64,000 nucleotides of DNA from Arachis hypogaea (GCF_003086295.3 NC_092047.1:63468054-63532053), one strand, 5' to 3'; shown: positions 35,323 through 46,263, counted from the first letter of the stretch. Numbers and translations: made by a program. The notes: a model not told the origin generated them from the letters alone.

Positions 35323-36744
35323 TGATAAACCCCGATTTTGTGGTTTATCTTGTGCTTATTTTGGGGGATTTTATCACATTTTCTCACATTTATTCAATGA
35401 AATAGCATGGTTTTACAATTCTCCCTTGATTTGTGCTTAAAAGTGAAAACATGCTTTTTAGGCCCTAAAATTGGTGATTTTAATTCACTTTAATTCCATT
35501 CGAGCCTTGATGTGTTTGTTGAGTGATTTCAGGTTCATAAGGCAAGTATTGGATGGAAGGAATGAAGAAAAAGCATGCAAAGTGGGAGAACTCATGAAGA
35601 AATAAAGGAACCGTAAAGCTGTCAAGCCTAACCTCTTCGCACTCAAACAACCATAACTTGAGCTACAGAGGTCCAAATGAGACGGTTCTAGTGCGCGCCG
35701 ATTCTGCCGTGGCCCACTAAGGTGAAATCGCCCCCAGCGATTTCTGAAGCACTTTGGGCCCAACCCAACTCATTTCTAATGCTATTTCATGCAGAATTCA
35801 AGCTTGGGCAAAGGGAGAGTAATTGTTTGTAGCATTAGCATCATGTAGGTTAGTTTCTAGAGAGATAAGCTCCCTCTTCTCTCTAGAATTAGCTTAGGTT
35901 AATTTTCATCTTAGATCTAGATTTAATTCATACTTTGATTTATTTTTCCTTTACAATTTCTTGTTCCTCTACTCTTTCTCTTTCTAATTTTGTATTTCAT
36001 TCTTGTAATTGCTTACTTTGTTGTTGATGTACTTTTGTTCTTCCATTTTCCTTTAATGCAATTTATGATTCATGTTCCTTTATTGTTGATTTGATTTGTT
36101 GTTGTTTAATTCCTTGCAATTGAGTAGTGTAGATTTACTTTCCTTTCTATTTTATTATGTTTTCCTTTTATACCTTCTAAGTATTTGATAAAATACTTAG
36201 TTGGATTTTAGAGAAGAATTTTGTGCTCTTGGCTTGGGAAGGTAACTTAGGAACTCTTGAGTTACTAATGTCCAAGTGATTGACGATTGGGAGCCATTAA
36301 TGCTAGATCTCACCAATTGATTAGGTGTAGAACAAGGACTTATGGACTTGTATTGACATAGCTCACTTGACTTTCCTCTACTATTAGTTAGGGGTTAACT
36401 TAGTGGGGTTGGTCCTTGCCAATTCTCATGTTGTGGTTAGTGATAAGGATAAAGATCCTTGACCACCTAACCTTGCCAAGAGTTTTCAGTTGTTAGTTTA
36501 TTTTTATTGCTATTTACATTCCATGTCTCTTATCCCAAAATATCTCATAACCAATAACAAGACACTTTGTTGCAATTCCTAGGGAGAACGACCCGAGGTT
36601 CCAATACTTCGGTTTATAAATTTAGGGGTTTATTACTTGTGACAAACAAATTTTTGTATGAAAGGATCCTTGATTGGTTTAGAAGCTATACTTTACAACG
36701 AGCTTTCAATTGTGATTTCTAAACCGTCAAGAATTCGTTCATCA
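35323..36744 (+). repeat. Element 2 right LTR
   Basis: TGATAAACCCCG...TTCATCA. It aligns with the left copy apart from a deletion of about 90 bases near 35690 and a 9-base deletion near 36535. Confidence 0.9.
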
Positions 36745-36749
36745 CTTTC

Positions 36750-38050
36750 TTTATTAAATCTTTGTTTTTGCTTTGAGTCTTTCTGTTTTTGTTCTTGGTA
36801 ACTTTCGAAAATATTGAGTCTTTTTTCCAGAAAAAAAAATTTTCAAAAATAGTTTCATTTTGTTTAAATCTTGTGTCAAATCTTTTAGTTTGGTGTCTTC
36901 TTGTATTTTTCTTTTAATTTTTCGAAAATTTATGTTTGGTTTTTCAAAAATTTTAAGTTTGGTATCTTTTACATGTTCTTGTGTTCTTTGAATTTCTTGA
37001 GTCTTGTTCTTAATGTTCTTTTTAATCTTCAAAGTGTTCTTGTATTTTCTTTGTGTTTTGATCTTAAAATTTTTAAGTTTGGTGTCCCTTTGTGTTTTTC
37101 CTTCAAATTTTCGAAAACTTGGGGTGCTAGATCTAAAAATTTTAAGTTTTGTGTCTTTTACTTGTTTTTCTATTTCCTCATTAAATTCAAAAATAAAAAA
37201 TATCTTTTCTATCTTAAAATTAACTTAATTTTTGAAAATTTCATTAAAAATTCAGATTTTAATTTCAAATTTTTTTATCTTATCTTATTTAGCTTTAAAT
37301 TTCAAAAATCAAATCTTTTCAAAATCATATCTTTTTCAAAATCTTATCTTATCTTTTTCGAATTTCAAAATTTAAAACTCAAATTTCAAATTTCAAAATT
37401 CAATTTCAAATTTTAAAAATCCAAAATTCAAATTTCAAATTTTAAAATTAAATCTTTTTCAAAATAAAAAATCTTATCTTTTTAAAATCTTTTTCAAATC
37501 TTTTCAAATTCTGATCTTATCTTTTCTAATTTCAAATTTTAAAATTAAATATTTTTCAAAATCTTTTTAATTTCTTATCTTATCCTTTCTTATTTTTTTT
37601 TTATTTCAAATTTTTAAATTCAAATCTTTTCTTATCTTATCTCTTATCTTATTTTATTTTCGAATCCTTTCTTAATTAATTACCTATCTTCTCTCTCTTC
37701 TATTTCAAAACTTCCTAACTAATTCTTCTCTCTTAATTTTCGAAAATTCTTTCCTCTTCTCTCTCTTCTATTTTCGAAAATTCACTAACTAATTTTCAAT
37801 TCTTTTTAATTTATTAACTTTATTTTCATAAATAACTAATAAATAAAATAAAAACAAAAATATTTTAATTATTATTTATCTTTTCTAATTCTTCTCATCT
37901 CTATTTATATTATTCAAATTACTCTGCCTCTCTCATCTTCCATTTTCACTTTTCTATCTTCTTCTTCTTCTTTCTTCACATCTCACTGGGAGTCTTCTAT
38001 ACTCAAATCAGACATAAAAGCTTCCTTTCTTTTTTTTCTTCTTTTCTTGT
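36750..38050 (+). other. Element 3 AT-rich leader
   Basis: Long T/TTTC-rich sequence with many near-repeats of TCAAATTTCAAAATT and TTTTCGAAAATTTTAAGTTT. TTTTAAGTTTGGTRTC-like phrases recur at about 36950, 37072 and 37135. The leaders of element 4 (51420-52115, minus) and element 5 (60333-60790) have the same character. Non-coding. Open frames seen here are compositional. Confidence 0.7.
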
Positions 38051-38052
38051 TT

Positions 38053-39240
38053 ATGACCAGGAACAGGGATAAAGAACCCCTCTTTGATCTTGATCCTGGA
38101 CCTGAAAGGACTTTAAAGAAAAGCTTACAACAAGCTAGAGTACAACACTCCAGAAGAAACCTTTCAGAAAATCTTGAACAAGAAATTGGAGACATGGCCG
38201 AACCTGAAGGTGATGCTAGAAAGGTTCTTGGTGACTTCACCATGCCTACCTCTGATTTTTATGGCAGAAGCATCTTTGTACCTACCATTGGAGCTAACAA
38301 TTTTGAGCTTAAGCCTCAATTAGTCTCTCTTATGCAACAGAATTGCAAGTTCCATAGGCTTCTATTGGAAGATCCACATCAGTTCTTAGCTGAGTTATTG
38401 TAAATCTGTGATACTGTAAAGACTAATGGAGTAAATCCTGAAGTCTATAAGCTTATGCTCTTTTCCTTTGCTGTAAGAGACAGAGCTAAGATATGGTTGG
38501 ATTCTCAACCAAAAGAGAGCTTAGACTATTGGAAAAAGCTGGTTAATATTTTTTTGGCTAAATCCTTTCCTCCTCAAAGGATGAGCAAAATTAGAGTGGA
38601 AGTTCAAACCTTCAGACAAAGAGAAAGTGAATCCCTCTATGAATCTTGGGAAAGATACAAGCAACTGATCAAGAGGTGTCCTCCTAACATACTCTCAGAG
38701 TGGTCTATCATAGGCGTGTTCTATGATGGTCTGTCTGAGATATCCAAAATATCATTTGACAGCTCTGCAAGTGGATCACTCCACTTGAAAAAAACACCTG
38801 CAGAAGCAAGAGAACTCATTGAGATGGTTGTAAACAACTAATTCATGTACACTTCTGAAAGAAATCCTGTAAACAATGGGACCTCTCAGAAGAAAGGAGT
38901 TCTTGAAGTTGATACTCTGAATGCCATATTGGCTACGAACAAGATCTTGACCCAGCAGGTCAATATGATCTCTCAGCATTTAACTTGCAATGTAAATTGC
39001 AGCTGGCAGTACCTAAGAAGTGTCTCCTGATGTTGATGCTTATGATCCTGATCAACCCACCATGGAGGAGGTGAATTACATGGGAGAACCCTATGAAAAC
39101 ACCTACAATCCTTCATGGAGGAATCATCCTAACTTTTCATGGAAGGATCAACAGAATCCTTAGCAAGGCTTCAACAATAATCAAGGTGGAAGGAACCAGA
39201 ATAGGTTCAACAACAGACCACCATTCCCATCTTCTCAAGG
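38053..39240 (+). pseudogene. gag, element 3
   Basis: ATGACCAGGAACAGG at 38053 opens a gag with the same landmarks as element 1: ANNFELKPQLVSLMQQN, YKLMLFSFAVRDRAKIWL, FLAKSFPPQR, LYESWERYKQL, VFYDGL and the ARELIEMV segment. In-frame stops lie at 38401, 38839 and 39028, with a frameshift after 39030. No zinc knuckle was seen; the usual place is taken by an Asn/Gln-rich stretch (WRNHPNFSW-type text in another frame). Product would be the capsid-forming protein of a virus-like particle if intact. Confidence 0.8.
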
Positions 39241-39244
39241 GAAT

Positions 39245-40584
39245 ATGGAAACCCCTAAGCCGAGCCTCTCTGATTTAGTCACTTTGGTTTTCAGCCTCTC
39301 TAAGACCACTCATAGTTTCATGAATGAAACCAGATACTCCATTAGAAACTTAGAGGTACAAGTTGGTCAGCTGATCAAGAGGATCCCCGAGACTCCTCCT
39401 GACACTCTTCCAAGGAACATTGAGGTGAACCCAAGAGAAGAGTGCAAGGCCATTACCTTTGAGGCTGAGGATAAATCTGGAGAAATTGGGAAGGCATTGA
39501 CTGCCAGTGAAGAAGATTTCACTGGGTATTCAACGCCCACAATTGTAGTAAGCTTGGCACTGAATGCCAATGAAGAACCCCTCACTGGGCGTTCAACGCC
39601 CATCCTGGCAGCAGAGCTGGCGTTGAACGCCAGCCAGGGAGTACTGGCTGGGCATTCAATGCCCAAATATGTAGGAACTCTGGCACTGAACGCCAGTGAG
39701 GAACCCCTCACTGGGTGTTCAACGCCCAAATAGGCAGGCACTCTGGCACTGAACGCCAGTGAGGAACCACTCACTGGGCGTTCAACTCCCAAAAAGATAG
39801 AGGAACTGGCGTTTCACGCCAGTAAGGGTGCACATCATGGGCTTTCAACGCCCAAAGAGCTATCAGAGCTGGCGTTGAACGCCAGTAAAAGCACACCCTC
39901 TGAGTGCTTCATTCCCATTCAAGAAACCCCTATCCCAGAACTAAAAGAAGCCAAGGTTCACATAAAGACCATAGAGGTTCCTTTGCATGCAGTCCTGCAC
40001 TGCATGAGTTCTGATGAATACTCATCCTCTGATGAGGATGAAGACACTAGGAAAGAGTAAGTTGCTCGGTACCTAGGAGCTCTTATGAAGCTGAATGCCA
40101 AGTTATTTGGTACAAAGCCTTTAGAGGAAGAATCTCTACTGCTTTCCAAAGAACTCCATGCTTTGGTTCAGCAGAAGCTACCTCAGAAGCTTCTAGATCC
40201 TGGACGCTTCCTGATTCTTTGCACTACACTATGACCTTTGAAAATGCTCTGTGTGACCTAGGGTCAAGCATCAACATCATGCCACTCTCTGTAATGGAGA
40301 AGCTGGGAATCCTTGAGGTACAAGCTGTAAACATCTCATTAGGGATGGTAGACAAGACAATGAAGAAGCCATATGGCTTAGTAGAGGATGTCTTGGTAAA
40401 AGTTGAAAACCACTACATTCCTACAAAGTTCATAGTCTTGGATATTGGAGAGGATGAGGATGACTCTGTCATCCTTGGAAGACCTTTCCTAGCCACTGCC
40501 AATGCTATCATTGATGTGGCTAAGGGAGAACAGACTCTACAACTAGGGAAGGATCATATAGCCTCATCCCAATTCTCCCTCTAA
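39245..40584 (+). pseudogene. Linker with palindrome-encoded repeats and aspartic protease, element 3
   Basis: After a helical segment (FMNETRYSIRNLEVQVGQL), positions 39530-39890 encode a repeat of about 22 residues built on LALNAS...EEPLTG.STPK, read straight through GGCGTTGAACGCC palindromes. Stops lie at 39731 and 40058, and a frameshift at about 40215. The protease follows: CDLGSSINIMPLSVMEKL and VILGRPFLATANAIIDV, with active-site D-L-G-S instead of the more common D-S/T-G. It ends at TAA near 40584. The linker is unlike anything in element 1. Confidence 0.75.
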
Positions 40585-40699
40585 AAGAGAGATAACTGTC
40601 CAACATCTAGTGTTCCAACCCTCTCTTTCTATACAGAGCTTTGCAGAGCCCCCAAACATCAATTCTAAGTTTGGTGTTGGGTAGCCATCAACAAGCTCT

Positions 40700-40924
40700 A
40701 AGCACAAAGATACTAGAAAGAAAGTACCTAAAGGCTGGAGGGACAAGAAGGTCCCAACTGAAGGCCTTTCACCTGGCATGAGAGTTGTCTTCACCAAGAA
40801 GCCAGTCTTGCCACATACAGTGAGTCGTATCCTGTCTTTAGAGTATGTAGAGCTCATTCATGAGAAGACAGGAAGAAAGTTTACTGTAAGGGGCGAAACT
40901 CTGAGCTCATACTCACCTCCATAA
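40700..40924 (+). pseudogene. Integrase/pol C-terminal scrap, element 3
   Basis: In one frame KVPKGWRDKKVPTEGLSPGM is followed by RVVFTKKPVLPHT and RKFTVRGETLSSYSPP, ending at the TAA in CCATAAGG near 40924. The matching segment in element 1 (FSPGDKV...GESFTVRGEDLRHYNPP) shows that both elements carry the same protease-to-tail junction. RT, RNase H and integrase core are missing. Confidence 0.6.
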
Positions 40925-40963
40925 GGAGCTAACCGTCAAGCTAATGACGTTAAAGAAGCGCTT

Positions 40964-40981
40964 GTTAGGAGGCAACCCAAC
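40964..40981 (+). ncRNA. Hairpin A, element 3
   Basis: GTTAGGAGGCAACCCAAC: stem GTTAGG/CCCAAC with one mismatch and loop AGGCAA, preceded by GTCAAGCTAATGACGTTAAA and GAAGCGCTT. Forty bases after the pol-tail stop, the same place as in elements 1 and 4. Confidence 0.6.
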
Positions 40982-41612
40982 TTTAATTAATTATTTATTA
41001 TTTCTATTTCTTAATTTTGTTTTTCTTTCAGTTACTTTTAGGGTCATAATCATATGCAGCAGTCAAATAGAGACAGAATCCTTCAGCAATAAAAACAGAA
41101 CACTCTGGATGGAGTGTCATTTTAAGTTGAATGCTAGCCAAGGAACTCTGGCTGGGCGTCCAACGCCCCAAACAGGCAGCATTGTTGGCGTTGAACGCCA
41201 GCCAGGGAGCAGACCCTGGCCGTTCAAACGCCTGTGCAGAGGGCAGGGAATTTGAATTCCCTATCCTCTTAGAACCAGTGGGTCCCATAGCATCTTCACC
41301 TACCCCACTTACTTTCTTACTTCCCCATACACACTTCCCTATAAACCTTAGCCCAATCACATCCATATCACTTCCCCAAAACCATCATAACTCACACCAT
41401 CTCTCACCCAATTCAAAATCAAATTTTCCACCCAAAACCCCACCCATGGCCGAACCTAACCCTACCTCACTCCTATAAATACCCCTCTTCATAACCCTTC
41501 ATATACACACCTCTCATACACTCATAAAACCCACAAGGCTGAGCCCTCTCTCTCTCTCTATCTCCTTTTATTTTCTTCTTCTTCTACTCTATTCTTTTCT
41601 TTTTCTTTATTT

Positions 41613-41630
41613 TTGCTCGAGGACGAGCAA
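41613..41630 (+). ncRNA. Hairpin B internal copy, element 3
   Basis: TTGCTCGAGGACGAGCAA: a perfect 7-bp stem with loop AGGA, followed by AGTTTTAACTTTGGTGTTGA. It lies 57 bases before the ATG of the third ORF. The 41130-41235 stretch upstream has GGCGTT/AACGCC palindromes. Confidence 0.7.
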
Positions 41631-41686
41631 AGTTTTAACTTTGGTGTTGAAAAAGCCTAGCTTTTTTTTTCTTTCCATTACCATTC

Positions 41687-41742
41687 ATGGCATCCAAGAT
41701 TGGAGAATCCTCTAGAAAGAGGAAAGGAAAGGCAATAGCCAC
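41687..41742 (+). pseudogene. Third ORF of element 3, first 18 codons (continues at 53675)
   Basis: ATG at 41687 opens MASKIGESSRKRKGKAIA and is interrupted by element 4. The reading frame is restored exactly by joining 41742 to 53675, with one copy of the GCCAC duplication dropped. A basic N-terminal tail of this kind is also seen in element 1 (15439) and element 5 (63961). Confidence 0.75.
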
Positions 41743-43272
41743 TGGTGCACGAATTGTGAATCACACTTTTCACAACGCGTACCACTAACCAGCAAGTGCA
41801 CTGGGTCGTCCAAGTAATACCTTACGTGAGTAAGGGTCGAATCCCACGGAGATTGTCGGTTTGAAGCAATCTATAGTTATCTTGTAATTCTTAGTCAGGA
41901 AGTCAATTATATTTATCAGTTGAATTACGAATAAACAAGAGAGCATGGATTAAAGGTTACTTGTTGTGTAGTAATGGAGAATATGTTCGAGTTTTTGAGA
42001 TGCTTTGTGTTCTGAATCTCTGCTTTCTTCTGTCTTCTGATTCAAGCATGCACGTCCTCCTATGGCAAGCTGTGTGTTGGTGGATCACCGTTGTCAATGG
42101 CTACCATCCATCCTTCCAGTGAAAATGGTCCGGGTGCGCTGTCACCGCACGGCTAATCATCTGCAGGTTCTCAATCGTACCGGAATAGGATTTACTATCC
42201 TTTTGCGTCTGTCACTATGCCCAGCACTCACGAGTTTGAAGCACGTCACAGTCATTCAATCCCAGAGTCCTACTCAGAATACCACAGACAAGGTTTAGAC
42301 TTTCCGGACTCTCATGAATGCCGCCATCAATCTAGCTTATACCACGAAGATTCTGGTTAAGAGATCTAAGAGATACTCATTCAATCTAAAGTAGAACGAA
42401 AGTGGTTGTCAGGCACGCGTTCATAGGGAATGATGATGATTGTCACGTTCATCACATTCAGGTTGAAGTGCGAATGAATATCTTAGTTAGAAACACGCTT
42501 GTTGAATAGAAAATAGAAATACTTGCATTAATTCATCGAGGCACAGTAGAGCTCCTCACCCCCAACAATGGAGTTTAGAGACTCATGCCGTCAAAGAGTA
42601 CAAAGTTCAGATCTAAAAATGTCATGAGATACAAAATAAGTCTCTAAAAGTTGTTTAAATACTAAACTAGTAGCCTAGGTTTACAGAAAATGAGTAAACT
42701 ATAGCAGATGGTATAGAGATCCACTTCTGGGGCCCACTTGGTATGTGCTGGGGCTGAGATTTAAGCAATTCACGTGCATAAGGCCATTTTGGGCGTTCAA
42801 CGCCAGGTTTGGATCCATTTCTGGCGTTGAACTCCAACTTTTAATCCTATTCTGGCGCTGGACGCCAGAATTGGGCAGAAAACTGGCGTTAAACGCCAGT
42901 TTACGTCATCTATCCTTGAGCAAAGTATGGACTATTATATATTGCTGGAAATCCCTGGATGTCTACTTTCCAACGCAATTGGAAGCACGCCATTTTGAGT
43001 TCTGTAGCTCCCGAAAATCCACTTTGAGTGCATGGAGGTCAGAATCCAACAGCATCAGCAGTCCTTTTTCAGCCTGAATCAGATTTTTGCTCAGCTCCCT
43101 CAATATCAGCCAGAAAAATACCTGAAATTACAGAAAAACACACAACTCATAGTAAAGTCCAGAAATATGAATTTTTCCTAAAAACTAATGAAAATAAATT
43201 AAAAACTAACTAAAACATACTAAAAACTAAATGAAATTAACCCCAAAAAGCGTATAAAATATCCGCTCATCA
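41743..43272 (-). repeat. Element 4 3' LTR (1530 bp)
   Basis: Plus-strand TGGTGCACGAATTG...CGCTCATCA. It contains GGCGTTNAACGCC palindromes at 42785-42905 and the TTTAGTATTTAA box (complement near 42655-42670). Confidence 0.93.
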
Positions 43273-43310
43273 CAACACCAAACTTAAACTGTTGCTTGTC
43301 CTCAAGCAAC
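43273..43310 (-). promoter_or_regulatory. Hairpin B and polypurine-like tract before the 3' LTR, element 4
   Basis: On the minus strand GTTGCTTGAGGACAAGCAAC (8-bp stem, loop AGGA; 43310-43291) is followed by AGTTTAAGTTTGGTGTTG, which abuts the LTR. The same block is found before the 3' LTR of element 3 (55810-55847). Confidence 0.75.
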
Positions 43311-44332
43311 TAGACAAATAAAATAGAAGACTAATAGGTTGAGAAGCAATAATATCTCAGAGTTTTTGAGTGAAGCTCAGATTCTAATTAGATGAGCGGG
43401 ACTAGCAGCTTTTTGCTTCCGAACAGTTTTGGCATCTCACTTTATCCATTGAAGCTCAGAGTGATTGGCATCTATAAGAACTTAGAATTCAGATAATGTT
43501 ATTGATTCTCCTATTTCAGTATGATGATTCTTGAACACAGCTATTTCATGAGCCTTGGCCGTGGCCCTAAGCACTTTGTTTTCCAGTATTACCACCGGAT
43601 ACATAAATGCCACAGACACATAATTGGGTGAACCCTTTGGATTGTGACTCAGCTTTGCTAAAGTCCCCAATTAGAGGTGTCCAGAGTTCTTAAGCACACT
43701 CTTCTTTCTGCTTTGGACCTTGACTTTAACCGCTCAGTCTCAAGCTTTCACTTGACACCTTCACGCCACAAGCACATGGTTAGGGACAGCTCGGTTTAGC
43801 CGCTTAGGCCAGGATTTTATTCCCTTAGGCCCTCCTATCCACTGATGCTCAAAGCCTTGGGATCCTTTTTATTACCCTTGCCTTTTGGTTTTAAGGGCTA
43901 TTGGCTTTTTCTGCTTTTCTCTTCTTCTTTTTTGCTGCTTTTTCTTGCTTCAAGAATCATTTTTATGATTTTTCAGATTATCAATAACATGTCTCATGTT
44001 CATCATTCTTTCAAGAGCCAACATATTTAACAGTCTTAAGCAACAAATTCAAAAGACATATGCACTGTTCAAGCATTCATTCAGAAGACAGATAGCATTG
44101 CCACCACATTTAACTAATTAGAATTTCTCTTATTAAAACTCGAAATTTTATTGCCTCTTATTCAAAAGATCTACTACTTTATTCATGTTTGCTGATGATG
44201 AGAAAAATAAACTGTAGCTTAATTAGAGAAAAAAATCAAAATAGACACTAATTACTACTATATGACTCCTAAGGTAAACTTCTATAAGGACACTATCACA
44301 GAGTTAAGGCAGAAATTGGAAATTAACAACCT

Positions 44333-45325
44333 TTATTCTGGGAGAACGGGGGTTCCTCTAATCTTTGGGGTGCTTGGTCCTGCAAGAGATAACTTCTGGC
44401 GCTTCAGGTCCCTTAAGTCACGCCCTTGCTCTTCTTGTTCTTTAAACATATAGGTAAGAATTTGACTGTGTTCCTTCTGTTCTTTTATGATTTGTTCCAT
44501 AACTTCCCGTATCTTGGTAACAGACATCTCAAGATACTCCCAATATTTAGATTGAGGGATTTCTGGGAGAAATTCCTGCGTTTTCTTCTTGATGGGATCA
44601 TCCTGTGCTTGTTGTTTTTCCATTGATGCCTTAGTGATTGGCTTCTCAACTGAGATGTACTCAGTTATTCCCATCATGATGCAATGGATCATCACTGCTC
44701 TTTTAACTGTGACTTCAGAACGGTTGCTGGTAGGCAACAGAGAAAGCCCAATGAAGTCCAGCCATCCTCTGGCGACTGGTTTGAGATCTTCTCTCTTGAG
44801 TTGATTTGGGACACCCTTTGTGTTGGTGGTCCACCTGGCTCCAGGGATACATATGTCCTCTAGAATCTTATCCAGGCCCTTGTCTGTTCTCATCATTCTC
44901 CTGTTGAAGGAGTCTGGATCATCCTTCAGCTGAGGTAGCTTTAAGATCTCTCTGATCTTGTCAGGGGTGGTATAAACAATCTTTCCTCTGACCATGGTCC
45001 GATATTCATAGAAAGCAGTTCCAGATAGTTTTTGCTTGTCAGTCTGCCACATATTAGCATAAAACTCCTGGATCATATTCCTTCCCACTTTCGTTTCAGG
45101 ATTAGCTAGGACTTCCCAGTTCCTGATTCGAATTTGCTCTTGGATCTCCGGATATTCATCTTCCTTCAGATCGAATCTAACTTCCGGGATCACTGATCTC
45201 AGACCCATTATTTTATTATAATGGTCTGAATGTTCTTTAGATAAGAACTTCCCTTGATTCCAAAGTGGTTTTGGAATGCTCTCTTTCTTGCCTCTTGGAG
45301 TGGGTTGTTTTTCTTTAGGAGCCAT
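44333..45325 (-). CDS. Third ORF of element 4: plant-transposon-protein-like, intact
   Basis: ATG at 45325 opens MAPKEKQPTPRGKKESIPK and runs 330 codons without a stop. The frame is open further upstream, but this start follows the hairpin and has the basic tail seen in related ORFs. It contains an N-terminal domain (FLSKEHSDHYNKIMGLRSVI, EIQEQIRIRNWEVLANP, NMIQEFYANMW, TMVRGKIVYTTPDKIREIL, GLDKILEDICIPGARW, WLDFIGLSLLPTSNRSEV) of the kind annotated as 'putative plant transposon protein' (PF20167 by my recollection). A C-terminal charged helix follows (EMSVTKIREVMEQIIKEQKE). No membrane segment or signal peptide is in the chosen product, so 'env' is not supported. Role unknown. Confidence 0.75.
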   Translation of the reverse strand: MAPKEKQPTPRGKKESIPKPLWNQGKFLSKEHSDHYNKIMGLRSVIPEVRFDLKEDEYPEIQEQIRIRNWEVLANPETKVGRNMIQEFYANMWQTDKQKLSGTAFYEYRTMVRGKIVYTTPDKIREILKLPQLKDDPDSFNRRMMRTDKGLDKILEDICIPGARWTTNTKGVPNQLKREDLKPVARGWLDFIGLSLLPTSNRSEVTVKRAVMIHCIMMGITEYISVEKPITKASMEKQQAQDDPIKKKTQEFLPEIPQSKYWEYLEMSVTKIREVMEQIIKEQKEHSQILTYMFKEQEEQGRDLRDLKRQKLSLAGPSTPKIRGTPVLPE

Positions 45326-45364
45326 GATCTTAGTGATCGCGGAAAAACACACCAAACTTAGAGG

Positions 45365-45384
45365 TTTGCTTGTCCTCAAGCAAA
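45365..45384 (-). ncRNA. Hairpin B internal copy, element 4
   Basis: Minus-strand TTTGCTTGAGGACAAGCAAA: 8-bp stem, loop AGGA, followed by CCTCTAAGTTTGGTGTGTTT. It ends 40 bases before the ATG of the third ORF, as in element 3. Confidence 0.72.
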
Positions 45385-46245
45385 AGAAAAGGAAGGAGAG
45401 GGAAAGAAGGAGAGCTAGGTACAATTGTTGATGGGAGGGGGGAGAGGCCGAACTCAAATTTATAGGGAGGGGGTGATTTTTCGAAAAAAAAAAAGATAAA
45501 GATATGATAAAAAAGATTGATTTGGAAAAGATAAGATAGAAGATATGATAAGAGAGGATATAGTTTAAAATTGAAAAGATATGAAAGATATTTGAAAAAG
45601 ATAAATCTTGATTTTGAAAAAGATAATATGGAGACTTGAAAAAGATATTATTTGAAAAAAATTAGATTTGTTTTGGAAATAGGATTTGAAAAGAGTTGGA
45701 TTGAATTTGCAAAGAGGCTTGGTGCTTATGGATTAAGATACATTTGATATTTTTAAAGTAGGATTTTTAGAAATTAGGGATTTTAGAAATCAGGGTTCTT
45801 GACATGTTTATGCAAGAAATCATGAATTGGAGTATGAAAATCAAGATTAGAATGAAAAAATATGAAGAAAAATGAGTTTGCCTCCTCCCTGCCATCCTGG
45901 CGTTTGAACGCCCAAACACTGCCTGTTTTGGGCGTTCAACGCCCAAATGCTGATCTCCTGGGCGTTCAACGCCCAGTTGTTGCCCTTTTCTGGCGTTGAA
46001 CGCGAGATTGCTACCCTTACTGGCGTTCAGCGCCCACTGGCTGCCCATTTTGGGCGCTGAACGCCCGAAATAGCCTTCACTGGCGTTTTCTTGCCAGTGA
46101 GCTCCCTATCTCTGTTTTGTGTGCAGATTCCTTTTGTAACCCTATAAACTTATGCAAATGATTCTTTACCTTAGTGTCAGTGAACTTTATATAAACAAAT
46201 AAAAATAAAAATAGGGCAAAATGCTTAGAGGATTGTTGCCCCATG
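45385..46245 (-). other. Spacer between pol and third ORF, element 4
   Basis: The 45470-45780 part is an A/G-rich run on the plus strand with many AAAAGATA-like repeats. The 45895-46100 part holds at least ten GGCGTTCAACGCC-type palindromes. No coding evidence. Confidence 0.6.
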
Positions 46246-46263
46246 GCTGGGTTGCCTCCCAGC
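46246..46263 (-). ncRNA. Hairpin A, element 4
   Basis: Minus-strand GCTGGGAGGCAACCCAGC: a perfect 6-bp stem with loop AGGCAA, preceded by CAGCTAAAGACAATAAAGAA and GCGCTT. It begins about 40 bases after the end of pol. Confidence 0.7.

Larger units (their letters stand above)
28590..36744 (+). mobile_element. Element 2: non-autonomous gypsy-like LTR element, TSD CTTTC
   Basis: CTTTC at 28585-28589 and 36745-36749 flanks an 8155-bp unit. LTRs are 28590-30115 (1526 bp) and 35323-36744 (1422 bp). The length difference is mostly one deletion of about 90 bases in the right LTR, covering the stretch 28955-29055 that holds an ACGCGTGCGTGC palindrome. A tRNA-Asp-type primer site and a polypurine tract are present. 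The internal region has one long, broken ORF with no gag, protease, RT or integrase motifs. Confidence 0.93.

Noticed and set aside
36901..37416. 171-codon Phe/Lys/Leu-rich frame
   Set aside because: T-rich leader of element 3; it resembles hydrophobic protein only because of TTT codons. Related leaders in elements 4 and 5 do not keep the frame.
45325..45457. Signal-peptide-like extension of the third ORF (LALLLSLSFLFFCL)
   Set aside because: It lies upstream of the better start at 45325 and overlaps hairpin B and the tract after it. The related ORFs in elements 1 and 3 start at the basic tail, so it is probably untranslated, although an env-type start cannot be wholly excluded.
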